Shown: piece by piece, positions 41,785 to 51,633 of the stretch
Layout of the letters: the number at the start of each line of letters is the position of its first letter
Position numbering within the stretch: position 1 is the first letter of the stretch
NCBI GenBank assembly: GCA_002995625.1
Contig: PVBP01000008.1
Location: 1 to 60,917, forward strand
DNA from: Lysobacteraceae bacterium
GTDB lineage: Bacteria > Pseudomonadota > Gammaproteobacteria > Xanthomonadales > Ahniellaceae
DNA length: 60,917 bases
Direction: 5' to 3'
Notes under the pieces: model-generated
Seen by the model: only the letters and a program-made list of their open reading frames with translations
Told to the model about the DNA's origin: nothing
Databases searched by the model: none
Program-made: the position numbers and the translations under genes

Positions 41785-42419
41785 CGCGTCGACTCCGGTC
41801 CATCGTCGCCGCGCAGCGCGAGCAGGCCGGCGCGCGCGCGCGCCAGGAAGGCTTCCTTCGCTTCCCCGGCCTCGGCCTCGAGCGCAGGTCCGAACCGGAC
41901 CGTGCACAGCAGCGGCAGCGGCAGCAGTTCGCCCTTCGGCAGGATCCGGCCGACGTTCGTGATCCAGCACGGCACGAGCTCGACGTCCGGCCGGGTCCTC
42001 GCGAGATGCCAGAGGCCGGACCGGAACGGCAGCAGCGGCTCGTCCTCGCGGTCGTTGCGGGTGCCCTCGGGGAACAGGATCAGCGAGGCCCCGGCGTCGA
42101 GCGCGGCGCGCATCGCCGCGATCGGGTCCTCACGCCGGGTCGCCGGATCGCGATCGATCAGCAGCGCGTGGATCACCCGATGCGCGAGGAAGCGGCGCAC
42201 GGCCGAGCGCTGCCAGTAGTCGCGCGCGGCCACGGGCCGCGTCGTGCGCCGGATCGCCGGTGGCAGCGCGGCCGCGATCAGCAGCGCATCGGCGTGGCTG
42301 CGGTGATTCGCGAAGTAGATCCGCTGGCGCATCGCCGGCGCCGCGCCGGTCCACTCGCCGCGCACGCCGGTCAGCAGCCACAGCGCGCCCAGCAGCAGGC
42401 GGAAGACGATCTCGTTCAT
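41781..42419 (-). CDS. PlsC-type 1-acylglycerol-3-phosphate acyltransferase
   Basis: A 212-residue membrane-associated acyltransferase. The catalytic His-x4-Asp motif appears as NHRSHADALL near 38-47, the substrate motif as LFPEGTRND near 113-121, and the last motif as VPCWITNVGRILP. It would acylate a glycerol-phosphate-type lysolipid using acyl-ACP or acyl-CoA. The N-terminal helix (IVFRLLLGALWLLTGV) anchors it. The start ATG overlaps the CDP-alcohol transferase stop, and the stop overlaps the CdsA-like start (both ATGA), so the three are translated as one unit. A general plsC elsewhere is expected, and this copy is likely specialised. Confidence 0.87.
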   Translation of the reverse strand: MNEIVFRLLLGALWLLTGVRGEWTGAAPAMRQRIYFANHRSHADALLIAAALPPAIRRTTRPVAARDYWQRSAVRRFLAHRVIHALLIDRDPATRREDPIAAMRAALDAGASLILFPEGTRNDREDEPLLPFRSGLWHLARTRPDVELVPCWITNVGRILPKGELLPLPLLCTVRFGPALEAEAGEAKEAFLARARAGLLALRGDDGPESTR

Positions 42420-43018
42420 CCGGCCACCTCGGCGAGCGCGGCCCGCACCCGTCGCACGCTCGTGACCGCGAGCAGCAGGGCGATGAGTCCGACGAGGACC
42501 GACGGGATCGGCAGCGAACCGGTCGCGGCGATCACGAGGCCGAGCACGCCGAGGACCAGCGCGCGGTCGCTCTTGCCCATCGGCCCCTCGTATCGACGCG
42601 ATGCGCCGATCGCGGGACCGAGCAGGCCCGCGAACTCCGACAGGACGATCAGCGCGCCGGCGGCGACGGCGAGTCGCGGATCGAGACCGGGCCACAGCAG
42701 GACCGGCAGCCACAGCGCGAGGTCCGACACCACGTCGCCGATCTCGTTGAGGCACGCGCCGAGCGCGCTCTGCTGACCGTGCTCGCGCGCGAGCATCCCG
42801 TCGATCGCGTTCAGCGCCATCCGTGCGAGCAGCCACGGCGCAAGCAGCACGTACCACCGGGGGTCGGTCTCCGGCGCGAGCAGTCCCAGTCCCAGGATCA
42901 CGGATCCCAGCGCGGCCGCGACGGTGACCTGGTTCGCGGTGACGCCGATCGCCGCCAGCCTGCGGACGATGGGACGCAGCAGCGCCTGGAAGCGTGGTTT
43001 CAGCCGATAGATCGTCAC
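42416..43018 (-). CDS. CDP-alcohol phosphatidyltransferase, YnbA-like
   Basis: A 200-residue polytopic membrane protein of the CDP-alcohol phosphotransferase family, which transfers a phosphatidyl group from CDP-diacylglycerol to an alcohol. It starts with a GTG (43018) that overlaps the rnhB stop (GTGA). The family signature is shifted: positions normally D-x2-D-G-x2-A-R-x8-G-x3-D-x3-D read here N70-x2-D73-G-x2-A-R-x8-G-x3-N91-x3-D95, followed by another Asp at 99. My recollection of E. coli YnbA includes the same Asn positions and a similar TxYxxKPxFQ start, so this is probably a subfamily trait and not decay. The acceptor alcohol is unknown. Confidence 0.83.
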   Translation of the reverse strand: MTIYRLKPRFQALLRPIVRRLAAIGVTANQVTVAAALGSVILGLGLLAPETDPRWYVLLAPWLLARMALNAIDGMLAREHGQQSALGACLNEIGDVVSDLALWLPVLLWPGLDPRLAVAAGALIVLSEFAGLLGPAIGASRRYEGPMGKSDRALVLGVLGLVIAATGSLPIPSVLVGLIALLLAVTSVRRVRAALAEVAG

Positions 43019-43692
43019 TCGCAGGTCCCCCGCCGGCGTCCCGGGGATGCCGGGTGCGCCAGCGCGTGGAACAGGTCGCTGACGGCCGGGCAGGCCCGCA
43101 CCGGCGCGAAGCTGCGTCGGTGCTCCGGACAGGGGCCGAGGCGGGCGAGCGCGTCGAGGTGCCCGGGGGTCGGATAGCCGCGGTGGGCATCGAAGCCGTA
43201 GCCCGGCCAGCGCGCGTGGCAGTCGTCCATCAGCCGGTCGCGGTGGACCTTGGCGAGGATCGAGGCGGCGCCGATCGCGGGTTCGAGCGCGTCGCCGTCG
43301 ACGATGGCCTCGGCCGGGCAGGGAAGATCGTGCGGCAGGCGGTTGCCATCGACCAGCGCATGGCAAGGCGCCGGTGCGAGCGCCGCCAGCGCCCGGCGCA
43401 TGCCAAGGAGCGTGGCTTCGAGGATGTTGATGCGATCGATCGTCGCGGCCGGAATCACGACGACCGAATGCGCGAGGGCATGCCGGCGGATCTCGTGCTC
43501 GAGCAGGGCCCGTCGTCTCGCGGAGAGCCGCTTGGAGTCGGCGATGCCGGCGATCGGCCGGGCCGGGTCGAGGATCACCGCCGCGACCACCACCGGCCCC
43601 GCGATCGGCCCGCGGCCGGCTTCGTCGACGCCGGCGACGAGGCCCGGACCCGCGCGGGCGGCGCCGCTCGCGGTGCGCCGACGCCCGCTCAT
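43015..43692 (-). CDS. rnhB: Ribonuclease HII
   Basis: A 225-residue cytosolic endonuclease that cuts RNA in DNA duplexes and initiates removal of single ribonucleotides. The start motif [17 protein letters not shown] gives the catalytic Asp-Glu pair near 23-24. [20 protein letters not shown] and [17 protein letters not shown] with the later Asp complete the active site. Length is normal, with a short Arg-rich N-terminus. It overlaps lpxB by 4 nt (ATGA), as is common in gammaproteobacteria, and overlaps the following transferase gene by 4 nt. Confidence 0.96.
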   Translation of the reverse strand: MSGRRRTASGAARAGPGLVAGVDEAGRGPIAGPVVVAAVILDPARPIAGIADSKRLSARRRALLEHEIRRHALAHSVVVIPAATIDRINILEATLLGMRRALAALAPAPCHALVDGNRLPHDLPCPAEAIVDGDALEPAIGAASILAKVHRDRLMDDCHARWPGYGFDAHRGYPTPGHLDALARLGPCPEHRRSFAPVRACPAVSDLFHALAHPASPGRRRGTCE

Positions 43693-44861
43693 CGCGGTCC
43701 TGCCAGCTCGAGGATCGCCTCGGCCGCGCGTTCGCTGGCGCCGCGACGCAGGCTCTCGTGGAGCTCGTGGAAGCGCGTCAGCATGCGGGCCGACGCGCCG
43801 GGGTCGTCGAGCAGCCGGGCCACCGCCTCGGCGAGTCGCTCCGGGGTGCAGTCATGCTGCATCAGCTCCGGAACGAGCGGCTCGCCGGCCAGCACGTTCG
43901 GCAGCGAGTAGCGATCGATCTTCAGCAGGCCGAGCCGCCGGACGATGAAGTGCGTGACGGGCGCGATCCGGTAGCCGACCACCATCGGCCGCTTCGCGAG
44001 CATCGCCTCGAGGGCGGCCGTGCCCGAGGCCAGCAGCACGACGTCGGCCGCGACCATCGCCTCGTGCGAGCGGCCGTCGAGCAGTCGGATTCGCTCCGCG
44101 ACCGGCGCGAAGACGTCGCGGCAGCGCGCGTTCGCCATCGGCGCGATCGCGACCAGGCCGGGATGCGTCCGGCGCAGGCGTTCGACGGCGTCGGCGAAGA
44201 TCGCCCCGAGCCGGGCGACCTCGCCGACCCGGCTGCCCGGCAGCACCGCGAGCACGGGCGCGGCGGGCGGGAGTCCGAGCGCCGCGCGGGCGGCCGCGCG
44301 ATCGGGCTCCGGAGGAAAGGCATCGGCCAACGGGTGGCCGACGAAGCGCGCGTCGACCCGATGCCGCGCGTAGATCGGAGGTTCGATCGGGAACAGGCAC
44401 AGCACGCGGTCGGCGCAGGCACCGATCGTCCGCACGCGCGACTCGCGCCACGCCCAGATCGAGGGCGAGACGTAGTGGACGGTGCGGATGCCGCGCGACC
44501 TGAGGCGCCGCTCGACGCCGAGGTTGAAATCCGGCGCGTCGATGCCGACGTAGACATCGGGTCGCCACGCGGTCACGCGCTCGATGAGCGCGCGCCGCAG
44601 CCGCAGCAGCCTCGGCAGGTGCCGAAGCACTTCGACCAGTCCCATCACCGCGAGCTCCGATGCCGGCCACCACGGCGAGACGCCGGCCGCCGACATGCGC
44701 GGGCCGGCCATGCCGGCGATCTCGACCCCCGGGACGCGCGCCGCGAGCGCGCGCGCGAGGTCGGCGCCGAGCAGGTCTCCCGAATCCTCGCCGGCGACCA
44801 GCGCGACCCGCAACGGCCGCGGCGCGGCCGCGGTCGGGGTCGGGGCCAGATCCGGTGCCAT
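43689..44861 (-). CDS. lpxB: Lipid-A-disaccharide synthase
   Basis: A 390-residue peripheral membrane glycosyltransferase (GT19) that joins UDP-2,3-diacylglucosamine and lipid X into the lipid A disaccharide. The N-terminal [21 protein letters not shown], the [15 protein letters not shown] segment with its conserved Asp, [26 protein letters not shown] and [12 protein letters not shown] are all intact. The ATG at 44861 lies 8 nt after the lpxA stop. It works directly downstream of LpxA, LpxD and LpxH in lipid A synthesis; LpxH and LpxC are not in the window. Confidence 0.96.
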   Translation of the reverse strand: MAPDLAPTPTAAAPRPLRVALVAGEDSGDLLGADLARALAARVPGVEIAGMAGPRMSAAGVSPWWPASELAVMGLVEVLRHLPRLLRLRRALIERVTAWRPDVYVGIDAPDFNLGVERRLRSRGIRTVHYVSPSIWAWRESRVRTIGACADRVLCLFPIEPPIYARHRVDARFVGHPLADAFPPEPDRAAARAALGLPPAAPVLAVLPGSRVGEVARLGAIFADAVERLRRTHPGLVAIAPMANARCRDVFAPVAERIRLLDGRSHEAMVAADVVLLASGTAALEAMLAKRPMVVGYRIAPVTHFIVRRLGLLKIDRYSLPNVLAGEPLVPELMQHDCTPERLAEAVARLLDDPGASARMLTRFHELHESLRRGASERAAEAILELAGPR

Positions 44862-44868
44862 GCCCGGC

Positions 44869-45648
44869 TCAGCGGATCAGCGAACGCTCGCTGCGGTCGA
44901 TGAACTCGAGCAGCAGCCGCAGGTCGGGCGCGGTCTCGGCCGCGGTGGCCAGCTGCTCGCGCGCCTCGGCGAGCGGCAGCCCGGCCTTGTACAGGGTCTT
45001 GTACGCGCGCCGGATCGACATGATGCGGTCGCTGTCGTAGCCGCGGCGCTTGAGCCCCTCGCTGTTGATGCCCTTGGGCTCGGCGAAGTTGCCGGCCACC
45101 GTGACGAACGGCGGAACGTCCCGGTTCACGATCGAACCCATCGACGTGAACGCGTGCGCGCCGATCTGGCAGAACTGGTGCACCAGCGTGAAGCCACCGA
45201 GGATCACGTAGTCGTCGATGCGCACGTGCCCGGCGAGCGAGGCGGCGTTGGCGAAGATCGTGTGGCTGCCGACCTTGCAGTCGTGCGCGACGTGGACGTA
45301 GGCCATGATCCAGTTGTCGTTGCCGATCCGGGTCAGGCCGTCGTCCTGGACGGTGCCGCGGTTGATCGTGACGAACTCGCGGATCGTGTTGCGGTCGCCG
45401 ATCTCGAGCCGGGTCGGCTCGCCCGCGTACTTCTTGTCCTGCGGCTCGCCCCCGATCACGCCGTGCGCGTGGATCCGGTTGTCGCGACCGATCCGGGTCG
45501 GCCCCTCGATCACGCAATGGGCGCCGATCACGGTGCCCTGGTCGATCTCGACATCGGCCCCGATCACGCAGAACGGGCCGATCACGACATCGTCGGCGAG
45601 GCGCGCGGACGGGTCGACCAGCGCGCTCGGATGGATGCGCGCGGCCAC
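44869..45648 (-). CDS. lpxA: UDP-GlcNAc O-acyltransferase
   Basis: A 259-residue left-handed beta-helix enzyme, the first step of lipid A synthesis, which moves a 3-hydroxyacyl chain from ACP to UDP-GlcNAc. Hexapeptide repeats fill residues 3-185, and the catalytic His is His122 (VHVAHDC), equivalent to E. coli His125. A GTG start at 45648 is preferred: GGAGGA lies 7 nt upstream and the GTG comes just after the fabZ stop, whereas an in-frame ATG at 45672 lies inside fabZ. Met170 (FTSMGS) sits where E. coli has Gly173, the residue that sets acyl chain length. Confidence 0.95.
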   Translation of the reverse strand: MAARIHPSALVDPSARLADDVVIGPFCVIGADVEIDQGTVIGAHCVIEGPTRIGRDNRIHAHGVIGGEPQDKKYAGEPTRLEIGDRNTIREFVTINRGTVQDDGLTRIGNDNWIMAYVHVAHDCKVGSHTIFANAASLAGHVRIDDYVILGGFTLVHQFCQIGAHAFTSMGSIVNRDVPPFVTVAGNFAEPKGINSEGLKRRGYDSDRIMSIRRAYKTLYKAGLPLAEAREQLATAAETAPDLRLLLEFIDRSERSLIR

Positions 45649-45650
45649 GC

Positions 45651-46124
45651 TCAGTTCCTCCGCTCGGCGCACAGGATCTCGGCGCTCGCGACCTCGTCGC
45701 CATCGACCGTTGCGCTGCAGGCGTAGAGACCCATTCGGCTGATCATCCGCTTCTGGCGGACCTCGAGCCGCAGCTGGTCGCCGGGCACGACGATCCGCGA
45801 GAAACGGGCCTTGTCGACGCGGACCAGGTAGTACACGCGTCCATCGCGCCGCGGGCCGCCCTCCGACAGCTGGGTCAGCACGCCGGAGGCCTGCGCGAGC
45901 GCCTCGATGATCAGCACGCCGGGCATCACCGGGTGCCCGGGGAAGTGGCCCGGGAAGAACGGTTCGTTGATCGTCACGTTCTTGGTCGCGACCAGCCGCA
46001 CGCCGGACTCGAACTCGACCACGCGGTCGATCAGCAGGAACGGATAGCGGTGCGGCAGCATCTCGACGATCCGGTTCACGTCGAGCGGGAGGGTCACTTC
46101 CGCGGTGGCGGTCTGCTCGTTCAT
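45651..46124 (-). CDS. fabZ: 3-hydroxyacyl-ACP dehydratase
   Basis: A 157-residue hot-dog-fold enzyme of type II fatty acid synthesis that dehydrates 3-hydroxyacyl-ACP to trans-2-enoyl-ACP. The motif [14 protein letters not shown], the catalytic His in [20 protein letters not shown], and the Glu of the same segment are intact. Start ATG 46124 with AGGGAAGAA upstream, overlapping the lpxD stop by 4 nt. It competes with LpxA and LpxD for the same hydroxyacyl-ACP pool, which explains the conserved linkage. Confidence 0.97.
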   Translation of the reverse strand: MNEQTATAEVTLPLDVNRIVEMLPHRYPFLLIDRVVEFESGVRLVATKNVTINEPFFPGHFPGHPVMPGVLIIEALAQASGVLTQLSEGGPRRDGRVYYLVRVDKARFSRIVVPGDQLRLEVRQKRMISRMGLYACSATVDGDEVASAEILCAERRN

Positions 46125-47146
46125 GGTTCTTCCCTGGGGTTGAGTCGGGCGTTGACGCGGCGCACGAACTCGTCGAGGCGGCGCAGTCGGGCGGCGTTGC
46201 GCCGCCACAGGTCGTTCTCCTGCAGCGCGGTGCCGGAGGCGTAGGTGCCGGGCTCGCGGATCGCGTGCGAGACCATCGACATCGCGTTGATCGTGACCCG
46301 GTCGCAGATCTCGATGTGGCCGACGATACCGGCCCCGCCGCCGATCAGGCACCAGCGGCCGATGCGCGTGCTGCCGGCGACCGCGGCGCAGCCGGCCATC
46401 GCGGTGTGCGCGCCGATCACGACGTTGTGGCCGATCTGGATCTGGTTGTCGAGGCGCACGTCCTCCTCGAGCACGGTGTCGCCGAGCGCGCCGCGGTCGA
46501 TCGTCGTGTTCGCGCCGATCTCGCAGTCGTCGCCGATCACGACGCCGCCGAGCTGCGGCACCTTGACCCACGCCCCCTGGTCCATCGCGATGCCGAAGCC
46601 GTCGGCGCCGAGCACCGCGCCGGGATGGATCCGCACCCGGCGTCCGACGCGCACGCGCCGCACCAGCGTCACGCGCGCGACCAGTTCGCTGCCCTCGCCG
46701 ACGACGCAATCCTCGCCGACCACGCAGCCGGGACCGACGATCGCGCCGCGCGCGATGCGCGTGCGCGGCCCGATCGACGCGTGCGGGCCCACGCTGGCGC
46801 CGTCCTCGACCACGGCGTCCGGATCGACCACGGCGCTCGGATGCACGCCCGCGTGGCGAGGAACCGGGGGCTCGAACAGCGCCGCGATCCGCGCGAAGTC
46901 GGCATAGGGATTGCGCGAGACCAGCACCGCGCCGGGCGCGGCCTCCCGATCCGTCTCGCGCAGCACGACCGCGCCCGCGCGCGTCGTCGGCAACTGCGCG
47001 CGGTAGGCCGGGTTGGCGAGGAACGCGATCTGGTCGGGGCCGGCGTCGCGCAGGGTCGCGACGCCGCGGATCGCAGCGCCCGGATCACCGGCCAGCACGA
47101 GGCCGAAGCGGTCCGCGAGCTCGCCGAGCGTCGTGGCCGGCGTCAT
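46121..47146 (-). CDS. lpxD: UDP-3-O-acylglucosamine N-acyltransferase
   Basis: A 341-residue trimeric acyltransferase, the third step of lipid A synthesis. An N-terminal uridine-binding domain (about 1-100) precedes a left-handed beta-helix of hexapeptide repeats ([19 protein letters not shown] onward) and a C-terminal helix. The catalytic His region is [21 protein letters not shown]. The ATG overlaps the skp stop (ATGA) and the stop overlaps the fabZ start. Confidence 0.96.
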   Translation of the reverse strand: MTPATTLGELADRFGLVLAGDPGAAIRGVATLRDAGPDQIAFLANPAYRAQLPTTRAGAVVLRETDREAAPGAVLVSRNPYADFARIAALFEPPVPRHAGVHPSAVVDPDAVVEDGASVGPHASIGPRTRIARGAIVGPGCVVGEDCVVGEGSELVARVTLVRRVRVGRRVRIHPGAVLGADGFGIAMDQGAWVKVPQLGGVVIGDDCEIGANTTIDRGALGDTVLEEDVRLDNQIQIGHNVVIGAHTAMAGCAAVAGSTRIGRWCLIGGGAGIVGHIEICDRVTINAMSMVSHAIREPGTYASGTALQENDLWRRNAARLRRLDEFVRRVNARLNPREEP

Positions 47147-47715
47147 CGGCGCCCGGTCTCGCCAGTTTCGCGCCGCAGCCGCTCGAGGATCGCGTCGGTG
47201 ACGTCGATCGACGGGCTGGCGTAGACCACCGGGGATTCGACGATCAGGTCGTAGCCGTTCTCGCGGGCGAAGGCGGTGACCTGGTCCTGCATCGCGTCCC
47301 AGCGGCGCTTGTACTCCTCCTGGGCGCGACGGTTCAGATCCTCGCGAAGCCGGGCGCGCGTGCGCTCGAGGTTGCGGCGCAGGGCGTCGATCTCGCGCGC
47401 GCGTGCCTCCTGGGTGGCGGCGTCGGCGACCCCGGCCTCGCGCCGCTGGCGCGCCTCGAGGTCCGCCAGTCGCTGCTGCTCGGCGCGCAGCGCGGCATCG
47501 CGGTCGGCGAACTCGCGTTCGAGCAGCTCGCGACCCGCGCGAAGCTGCGGGGCGGAATCGATCAGCCGCTTCATGTCGACGTAGCCGATGCGCGGGCCCT
47601 GCGCGGAGGCCGTGGAAAGCAGCGCCAGCATCGCGGCCAGCATCACCAGCACGGCGCGGCCCGGGCGCAGGACGCGCGTGCGCCCGGGCGCCATGCCGGA
47701 GTCGGTCGCGCCCAT
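47143..47715 (-). CDS. skp: Periplasmic chaperone OmpH/Skp
   Basis: A 190-residue exported chaperone that holds unfolded outer-membrane proteins before BamA. A signal peptide is present (hydrophobic core LVMLAAMLALLSTASA, cleavage before QGPRIGYVD), followed by the OmpH domain with a long charged coiled coil (about 60-140: AEQQRLADLEARQRRE and similar) and the C-terminal beta segment YDLIVESPVVYASPSIDVT. The ATG at 47715 is 29 nt after the bamA stop; an in-frame ATG at 47694 would give a shorter n-region and is possible. It has the usual place between bamA and lpxD. Confidence 0.93.
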   Translation of the reverse strand: MGATDSGMAPGRTRVLRPGRAVLVMLAAMLALLSTASAQGPRIGYVDMKRLIDSAPQLRAGRELLEREFADRDAALRAEQQRLADLEARQRREAGVADAATQEARAREIDALRRNLERTRARLREDLNRRAQEEYKRRWDAMQDQVTAFARENGYDLIVESPVVYASPSIDVTDAILERLRRETGETGRR

Positions 47716-47744
47716 CGTCGGTGCCCGTCCTCGCCCGTCGCTCC

Positions 47745-50138
47745 TCAGAACTGCTGGCCGAAGCTGAACTGGATCGTCTCGGTGCGGTCGCCTTCCTTGC
47801 GGCGGAGCGGTCTCGCGATGTTGATCACGATCGGACCCACCGGCGCCTGCCACTTGAACGACAGCCCGGCCGAGGCACGCAGCTCGCCGGCATCGAAGGC
47901 GTTGAAGTCCTCGAACACGTTGCCGACGTCGACGAAGGCCGAGAACTGGGTCGAATCCTGGCCGCGCTTGGCGAACGGCGTCGGGAAGATCAGCTCGACC
48001 GTGCCGACGGTCCGGAACGCCCCGCCGAGCGGCTGGCAGAAGCTGCCGACGAAGGTCAGGTCGTCGCACGGCCCGAGCGTGTTGTCCTCGAAGCCGCGAA
48101 CCCCGGCGGTGGTGCCACCCGCGTAGTAGTTCTGCCAGAACGGCAGGCCATCGGTCTTGCCGTAGCCGTCGCCATAGCCGAGGTCGATCTGGCCGAGCAG
48201 GGTCAGCCAGCTGTTGAGCGGGAAATAGCGGCCGCCGCGGTAGGTGATGCGGTAGTACTCGAGGTCCGAGCCCGGCAGCGACAGCTGCACGCCGACGCGC
48301 TGGAACGCGCCGCGGGTCGGAGCGAAGAACTTGTTGCGCGAGTCGCGGGCCCAGAACGCGTCGAGGGTCCACGCGTTCACGGTCCACTGCCGGAACGGCC
48401 CGAGCTCGACGCACGAGGGCGGCAGGTTGCCGTTCTCGTCCGGGACGTCGAGGCACGGGAAACGCAGCCGGTCGCCGAGGTTGTCGACCAGGTAGTCGAT
48501 CAGCTGCACCGGCGTCGCGCCGTCGGTCGTGGTGATCTTGTTGCGGTCGATCCCGAGCTGGAACGAGATCGTGTCGGTCTCGGTCAGCGGCACGCCGATC
48601 AGCATGCTGCCGGCGGCGCTGTCGGTGGTGTAGTTGGCGATGTTCGCGTTCGACTGGTCGAGTTCGGAGTAGCGCAGGTTGTAGCCGACGCTGATGCCGT
48701 CGTCGGTGAAGTACGGATCGAAGTAGTTGAAGTCGAACTGGCGCAGGAATGCGTTGTTCTGGACCGCGATGCCGACGCTGTTGCCGGTGCCCATGAAGTT
48801 GCGCTGCTGCACCGAGAGGCTGGTGACGAGTCCCTGCAGCTCCGACCAGCCGAGGCCGAACTGGAACGCGCCGGCGGCTTGTTCCTTGACCTTCACGACG
48901 ACGTCGATCTGGTCGTCGCTGCCGGGGACGCGCGGCGTCTCGATGTCGACCTCGCTGAAGAAGCCGAGGCGGCGCAGGCGGATCTTCGAGCGGTCGATCG
49001 CGGCCTGCGAGAACCACGCGCCTTCGAACTGCCGCATCTCGCGGCGCATCACCTCGTCCTCGGTCCGGGTATTGCCCTCGAAGCTGACCCGGCGCACGTA
49101 GACGCGCTTGCCGGGATTGACGAAGAAGTTGACCGCGACGGTCCGCGCGTCGCGATCGAGGGTCGGGATCGGCGTGACCTCGGCGAACGCGTAGCCGATG
49201 TTGCCGAGCACCTGCGTGATCGCCTCGGAGGTCACTTCGAGCTTGCGGCGGGAGAACGTCTCGCCGGGCTTCGAGATCACCAGCTGGCGGAGATCCTCCT
49301 CGGGCAGGATCAGGTCGCCGGACAGGCGGATGTCCGAGATCGTGTAGATCTCGCCCTCGCGGATGTTGGCGGTGATGTAGATGTTGCGCCGGTCCGGGCT
49401 GATCGACACCTGGGTCGATTCGATGTCGAAGTCGACGTAGCCGCGGTCCTGGTAGAACGACTGCAGGCGCTCGAGGTCGCCCGAGAGCTTCTCGCGCGAG
49501 TATTGGTCGTCGCGCGAGTACCAGCTGAGCCAGTTGGTCGGCGACGACTCCCAGTCCTCGCGGATCTCGTCCTGACCGAAGGTCTGGTTGCCGACGATGT
49601 TGACGTGGCTGATCCGCGCCGCGCGACCCTCGACGATGTTGATCTTGATCTCGACCCGGTTGCGGTCGAGCTCGGTCACGGTCGGCCGGACCGAGACGTT
49701 GTACTTGCCGCGATTGTTGTACTGGCGGACCAGCTCCTGGGTCAGCCGCTCGAGATCGAGCCGGTCGAAGGTCTCGCCCTCGGACAGCCCGATCTCGCGC
49801 AGCACCCGGCGCAGGTCCTCGTCCTTGATGTCCTTGTTGCCGCTGATCTCGATCTTCGCGATCGCCGGTCGCTCGACCACCGTGATGACCAGGATGTCGC
49901 CCTGGCGCGAGAGCTGGACGTCGCGGAAGAATCCGGTGCGATAGAGGGCGCGGACGGCCTCGCCGGCCCGGCTGGCGTCGAGCCGGTCGCCCTTCTCGAC
50001 CGGAAGATAGGTGAAGACGGTGCCGGGCGAGATCCGCGCGAGCCCGTCGACGCGGATGTCGCCGATCACGAACGGATCGAAGGCGTGGGCCTTGCCCACC
50101 AGGGCGGCCAGCAGGAGCAGGGCGGCAAGACGTTTCAT
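47745..50138 (-). CDS. bamA: Outer membrane protein assembly factor BamA
   Basis: A 797-residue Omp85 protein that folds barrels into the outer membrane. The signal peptide (1-20, MKRLAALLLLAALVGKAHA) precedes five POTRA domains (about 22-425; GDIRVDGLARISPGTVFTYL, ISGNKDIKDEDLRRVL, VRRVSFEGNTRTEDEVMRRE) and a 16-strand barrel with the lid-loop motif VRGFEDN near 678 and a terminal Phe (FSFGQQF). The ATG at 50138 follows GGAGTG. The barrel has an insertion with two Cys (PCLDVPDENGNLPPSC) that may form an extracellular loop. 148 nt separate it from rseP; a separate promoter there is possible, but I could not define one. Confidence 0.97.
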   Translation of the reverse strand: MKRLAALLLLAALVGKAHAFDPFVIGDIRVDGLARISPGTVFTYLPVEKGDRLDASRAGEAVRALYRTGFFRDVQLSRQGDILVITVVERPAIAKIEISGNKDIKDEDLRRVLREIGLSEGETFDRLDLERLTQELVRQYNNRGKYNVSVRPTVTELDRNRVEIKINIVEGRAARISHVNIVGNQTFGQDEIREDWESSPTNWLSWYSRDDQYSREKLSGDLERLQSFYQDRGYVDFDIESTQVSISPDRRNIYITANIREGEIYTISDIRLSGDLILPEEDLRQLVISKPGETFSRRKLEVTSEAITQVLGNIGYAFAEVTPIPTLDRDARTVAVNFFVNPGKRVYVRRVSFEGNTRTEDEVMRREMRQFEGAWFSQAAIDRSKIRLRRLGFFSEVDIETPRVPGSDDQIDVVVKVKEQAAGAFQFGLGWSELQGLVTSLSVQQRNFMGTGNSVGIAVQNNAFLRQFDFNYFDPYFTDDGISVGYNLRYSELDQSNANIANYTTDSAAGSMLIGVPLTETDTISFQLGIDRNKITTTDGATPVQLIDYLVDNLGDRLRFPCLDVPDENGNLPPSCVELGPFRQWTVNAWTLDAFWARDSRNKFFAPTRGAFQRVGVQLSLPGSDLEYYRITYRGGRYFPLNSWLTLLGQIDLGYGDGYGKTDGLPFWQNYYAGGTTAGVRGFEDNTLGPCDDLTFVGSFCQPLGGAFRTVGTVELIFPTPFAKRGQDSTQFSAFVDVGNVFEDFNAFDAGELRASAGLSFKWQAPVGPIVINIARPLRRKEGDRTETIQFSFGQQF

Positions 50139-50286
50139 GGTCACTCCAGCGAGGGCGCCGGGGCCGCCGCGGCACGGCATCCGGCAATGATCGGCGCGCC
50201 GGCGCGACCCGTCGGGGCCTCGCCGGTGCGCCGGCTGCGCGTCCTGCATGGGATGCGCATGCGTTATTGGCAGGGCGCCCCGCCCG

Positions 50287-51633
50287 TCACGGCAGCAGAC
50301 GGGCGAGGTCGTTGTAGAACGCGAGTCCCATCAGCCCGGCGAGCATCAGCAGACCGACGTACTGTCCGGCTGCCATCACGCGCTCGCTGACCGGGCTGCC
50401 TTTCACGATCTCGATAAGGTAGTACATGAGGTGTCCGCCATCCAAGATCGGGATCGGCAACAGGTTCAGGATGCCGATGCTGAGCGACATCAGCGCGAGG
50501 AAGGACAGGAACCAGGCGAGTCCCAGCGAGGCCGAGCTGTTGGCGGTCTGCGCGATCCCGACCGGGCCGGCGAGGTTCTCGAGCGAGGCGTGCCCGACCA
50601 GCATCCGCCCGAGGAACTCGAAGGTCGTCGTGGTCATGCGCCAGGTCTCGGCGACCGCGGCCGGCAGGGCCGACAGCGGCCCGTGGCGGCGGACGGCGTC
50701 GCGCAGGTCCGGCGGCGCGATGCCGACCGTGAAGCGCACGGCGCCATCGGCGCCGCGCGTGGCCTCGGCCTCGACCGGGATCACGATGCGCTCGCCGTCG
50801 CGCCGGACCGCGAACTCGAGCCGCGGCGAGCGCGCGGCCTCCGCCTGGACGATCTCGATCAGCGCCCGGAAGTCGGCGACCGGTCGCCCGTTGACCGACT
50901 CGATCGCGTCGCCGGCGCGCAACCCGGCGGTCGCGGCCGGGCGGCCGGCGATCGCGCGTCCGACGACGGCGGGCGCCACCGGCGGGCGCGCACGCAGCCC
51001 GATGCCCGCCAGCGCCTCGCGTTCGTCGAGGTGCCGCGGGACCGTGGACACCGCCAGCCGGACGGCGCGGGTGTCGCCATCGGGCTCGCGGACCTCGATC
51101 TCGACGTCCTCGCGCGCGAGCGCGACCCGGACCAGCTCGATCGTGGCCTCGCTCCAGGTCGCGACCGCGCGCCCGTCGATCCGCACCAGTTCGTCGCCGG
51201 CCACGAGGCCCGCGGTTGCGGCGATTCCGGTCGGTTCGTCGATCACGGGGCGGAAATCGGGCTTGCCGACCACGAACATCAGCCAGAACGCGCCGATCGC
51301 GAACAGGATGTTGGCCAGCGGCCCGGCCGCGACGATCGCGATCCGCGCCCAGACCGACTGCCGATTGAAGCTCTGCGCAGCGATCGAGGGCGGCACCGCG
51401 CCGTCGCGCTCGTCGAGCATCCGGACGTAGCCGCCCAGCGGGATCGCGGCGACGACGTATTCGGTTCCGTCGCGGCCGACCCGCCGCCACAGCGGGCGCC
51501 CGAAGCCGACCGAAAAGCGCAGCACGCGCACGCCGAGGCGGCGCGCGACCCAGTAGTGCCCGAACTCGTGGAAGGTGATGAGGAGGCCCAGGGTGACGAT
51601 GAACCACCCGACCGACCCGAGGAACTCGGTCAT
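50287..51633 (-). CDS. rseP: RIP metalloprotease RseP
   Basis: A 448-residue site-2 protease of the inner membrane that cuts anti-sigma factors within the membrane after DegS-type cleavage. The zinc motif HEFGH is at 22-26 in the first span, two tandem PDZ domains lie at about 120-300, and the second metal motif [13 protein letters not shown] is near 390. Four membrane spans are evident. The ATG at 51633 overlaps the dxr stop by 4 nt. It could act on an RseA-like substrate, or on the sigma-linked membrane protein at 6539-7048; the latter is speculation. Confidence 0.96.
   Translation of the reverse strand: MTEFLGSVGWFIVTLGLLITFHEFGHYWVARRLGVRVLRFSVGFGRPLWRRVGRDGTEYVVAAIPLGGYVRMLDERDGAVPPSIAAQSFNRQSVWARIAIVAAGPLANILFAIGAFWLMFVVGKPDFRPVIDEPTGIAATAGLVAGDELVRIDGRAVATWSEATIELVRVALAREDVEIEVREPDGDTRAVRLAVSTVPRHLDEREALAGIGLRARPPVAPAVVGRAIAGRPAATAGLRAGDAIESVNGRPVADFRALIEIVQAEAARSPRLEFAVRRDGERIVIPVEAEATRGADGAVRFTVGIAPPDLRDAVRRHGPLSALPAAVAETWRMTTTTFEFLGRMLVGHASLENLAGPVGIAQTANSSASLGLAWFLSFLALMSLSIGILNLLPIPILDGGHLMYYLIEIVKGSPVSERVMAAGQYVGLLMLAGLMGLAFYNDLARLLP

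Noticed and set aside
42416-43018. CDP-alcohol transferase as a dead enzyme because of the two Asn changes
   Set aside because: The frame is intact, coupled to its neighbours, and the same Asn positions appear in my recollection of E. coli YnbA, which suggests a subfamily trait.
47403-50390. Open frame of 995 codons antisense to skp and bamA
   Set aside because: It spans two real genes and their spacer and has no recognisable domain.
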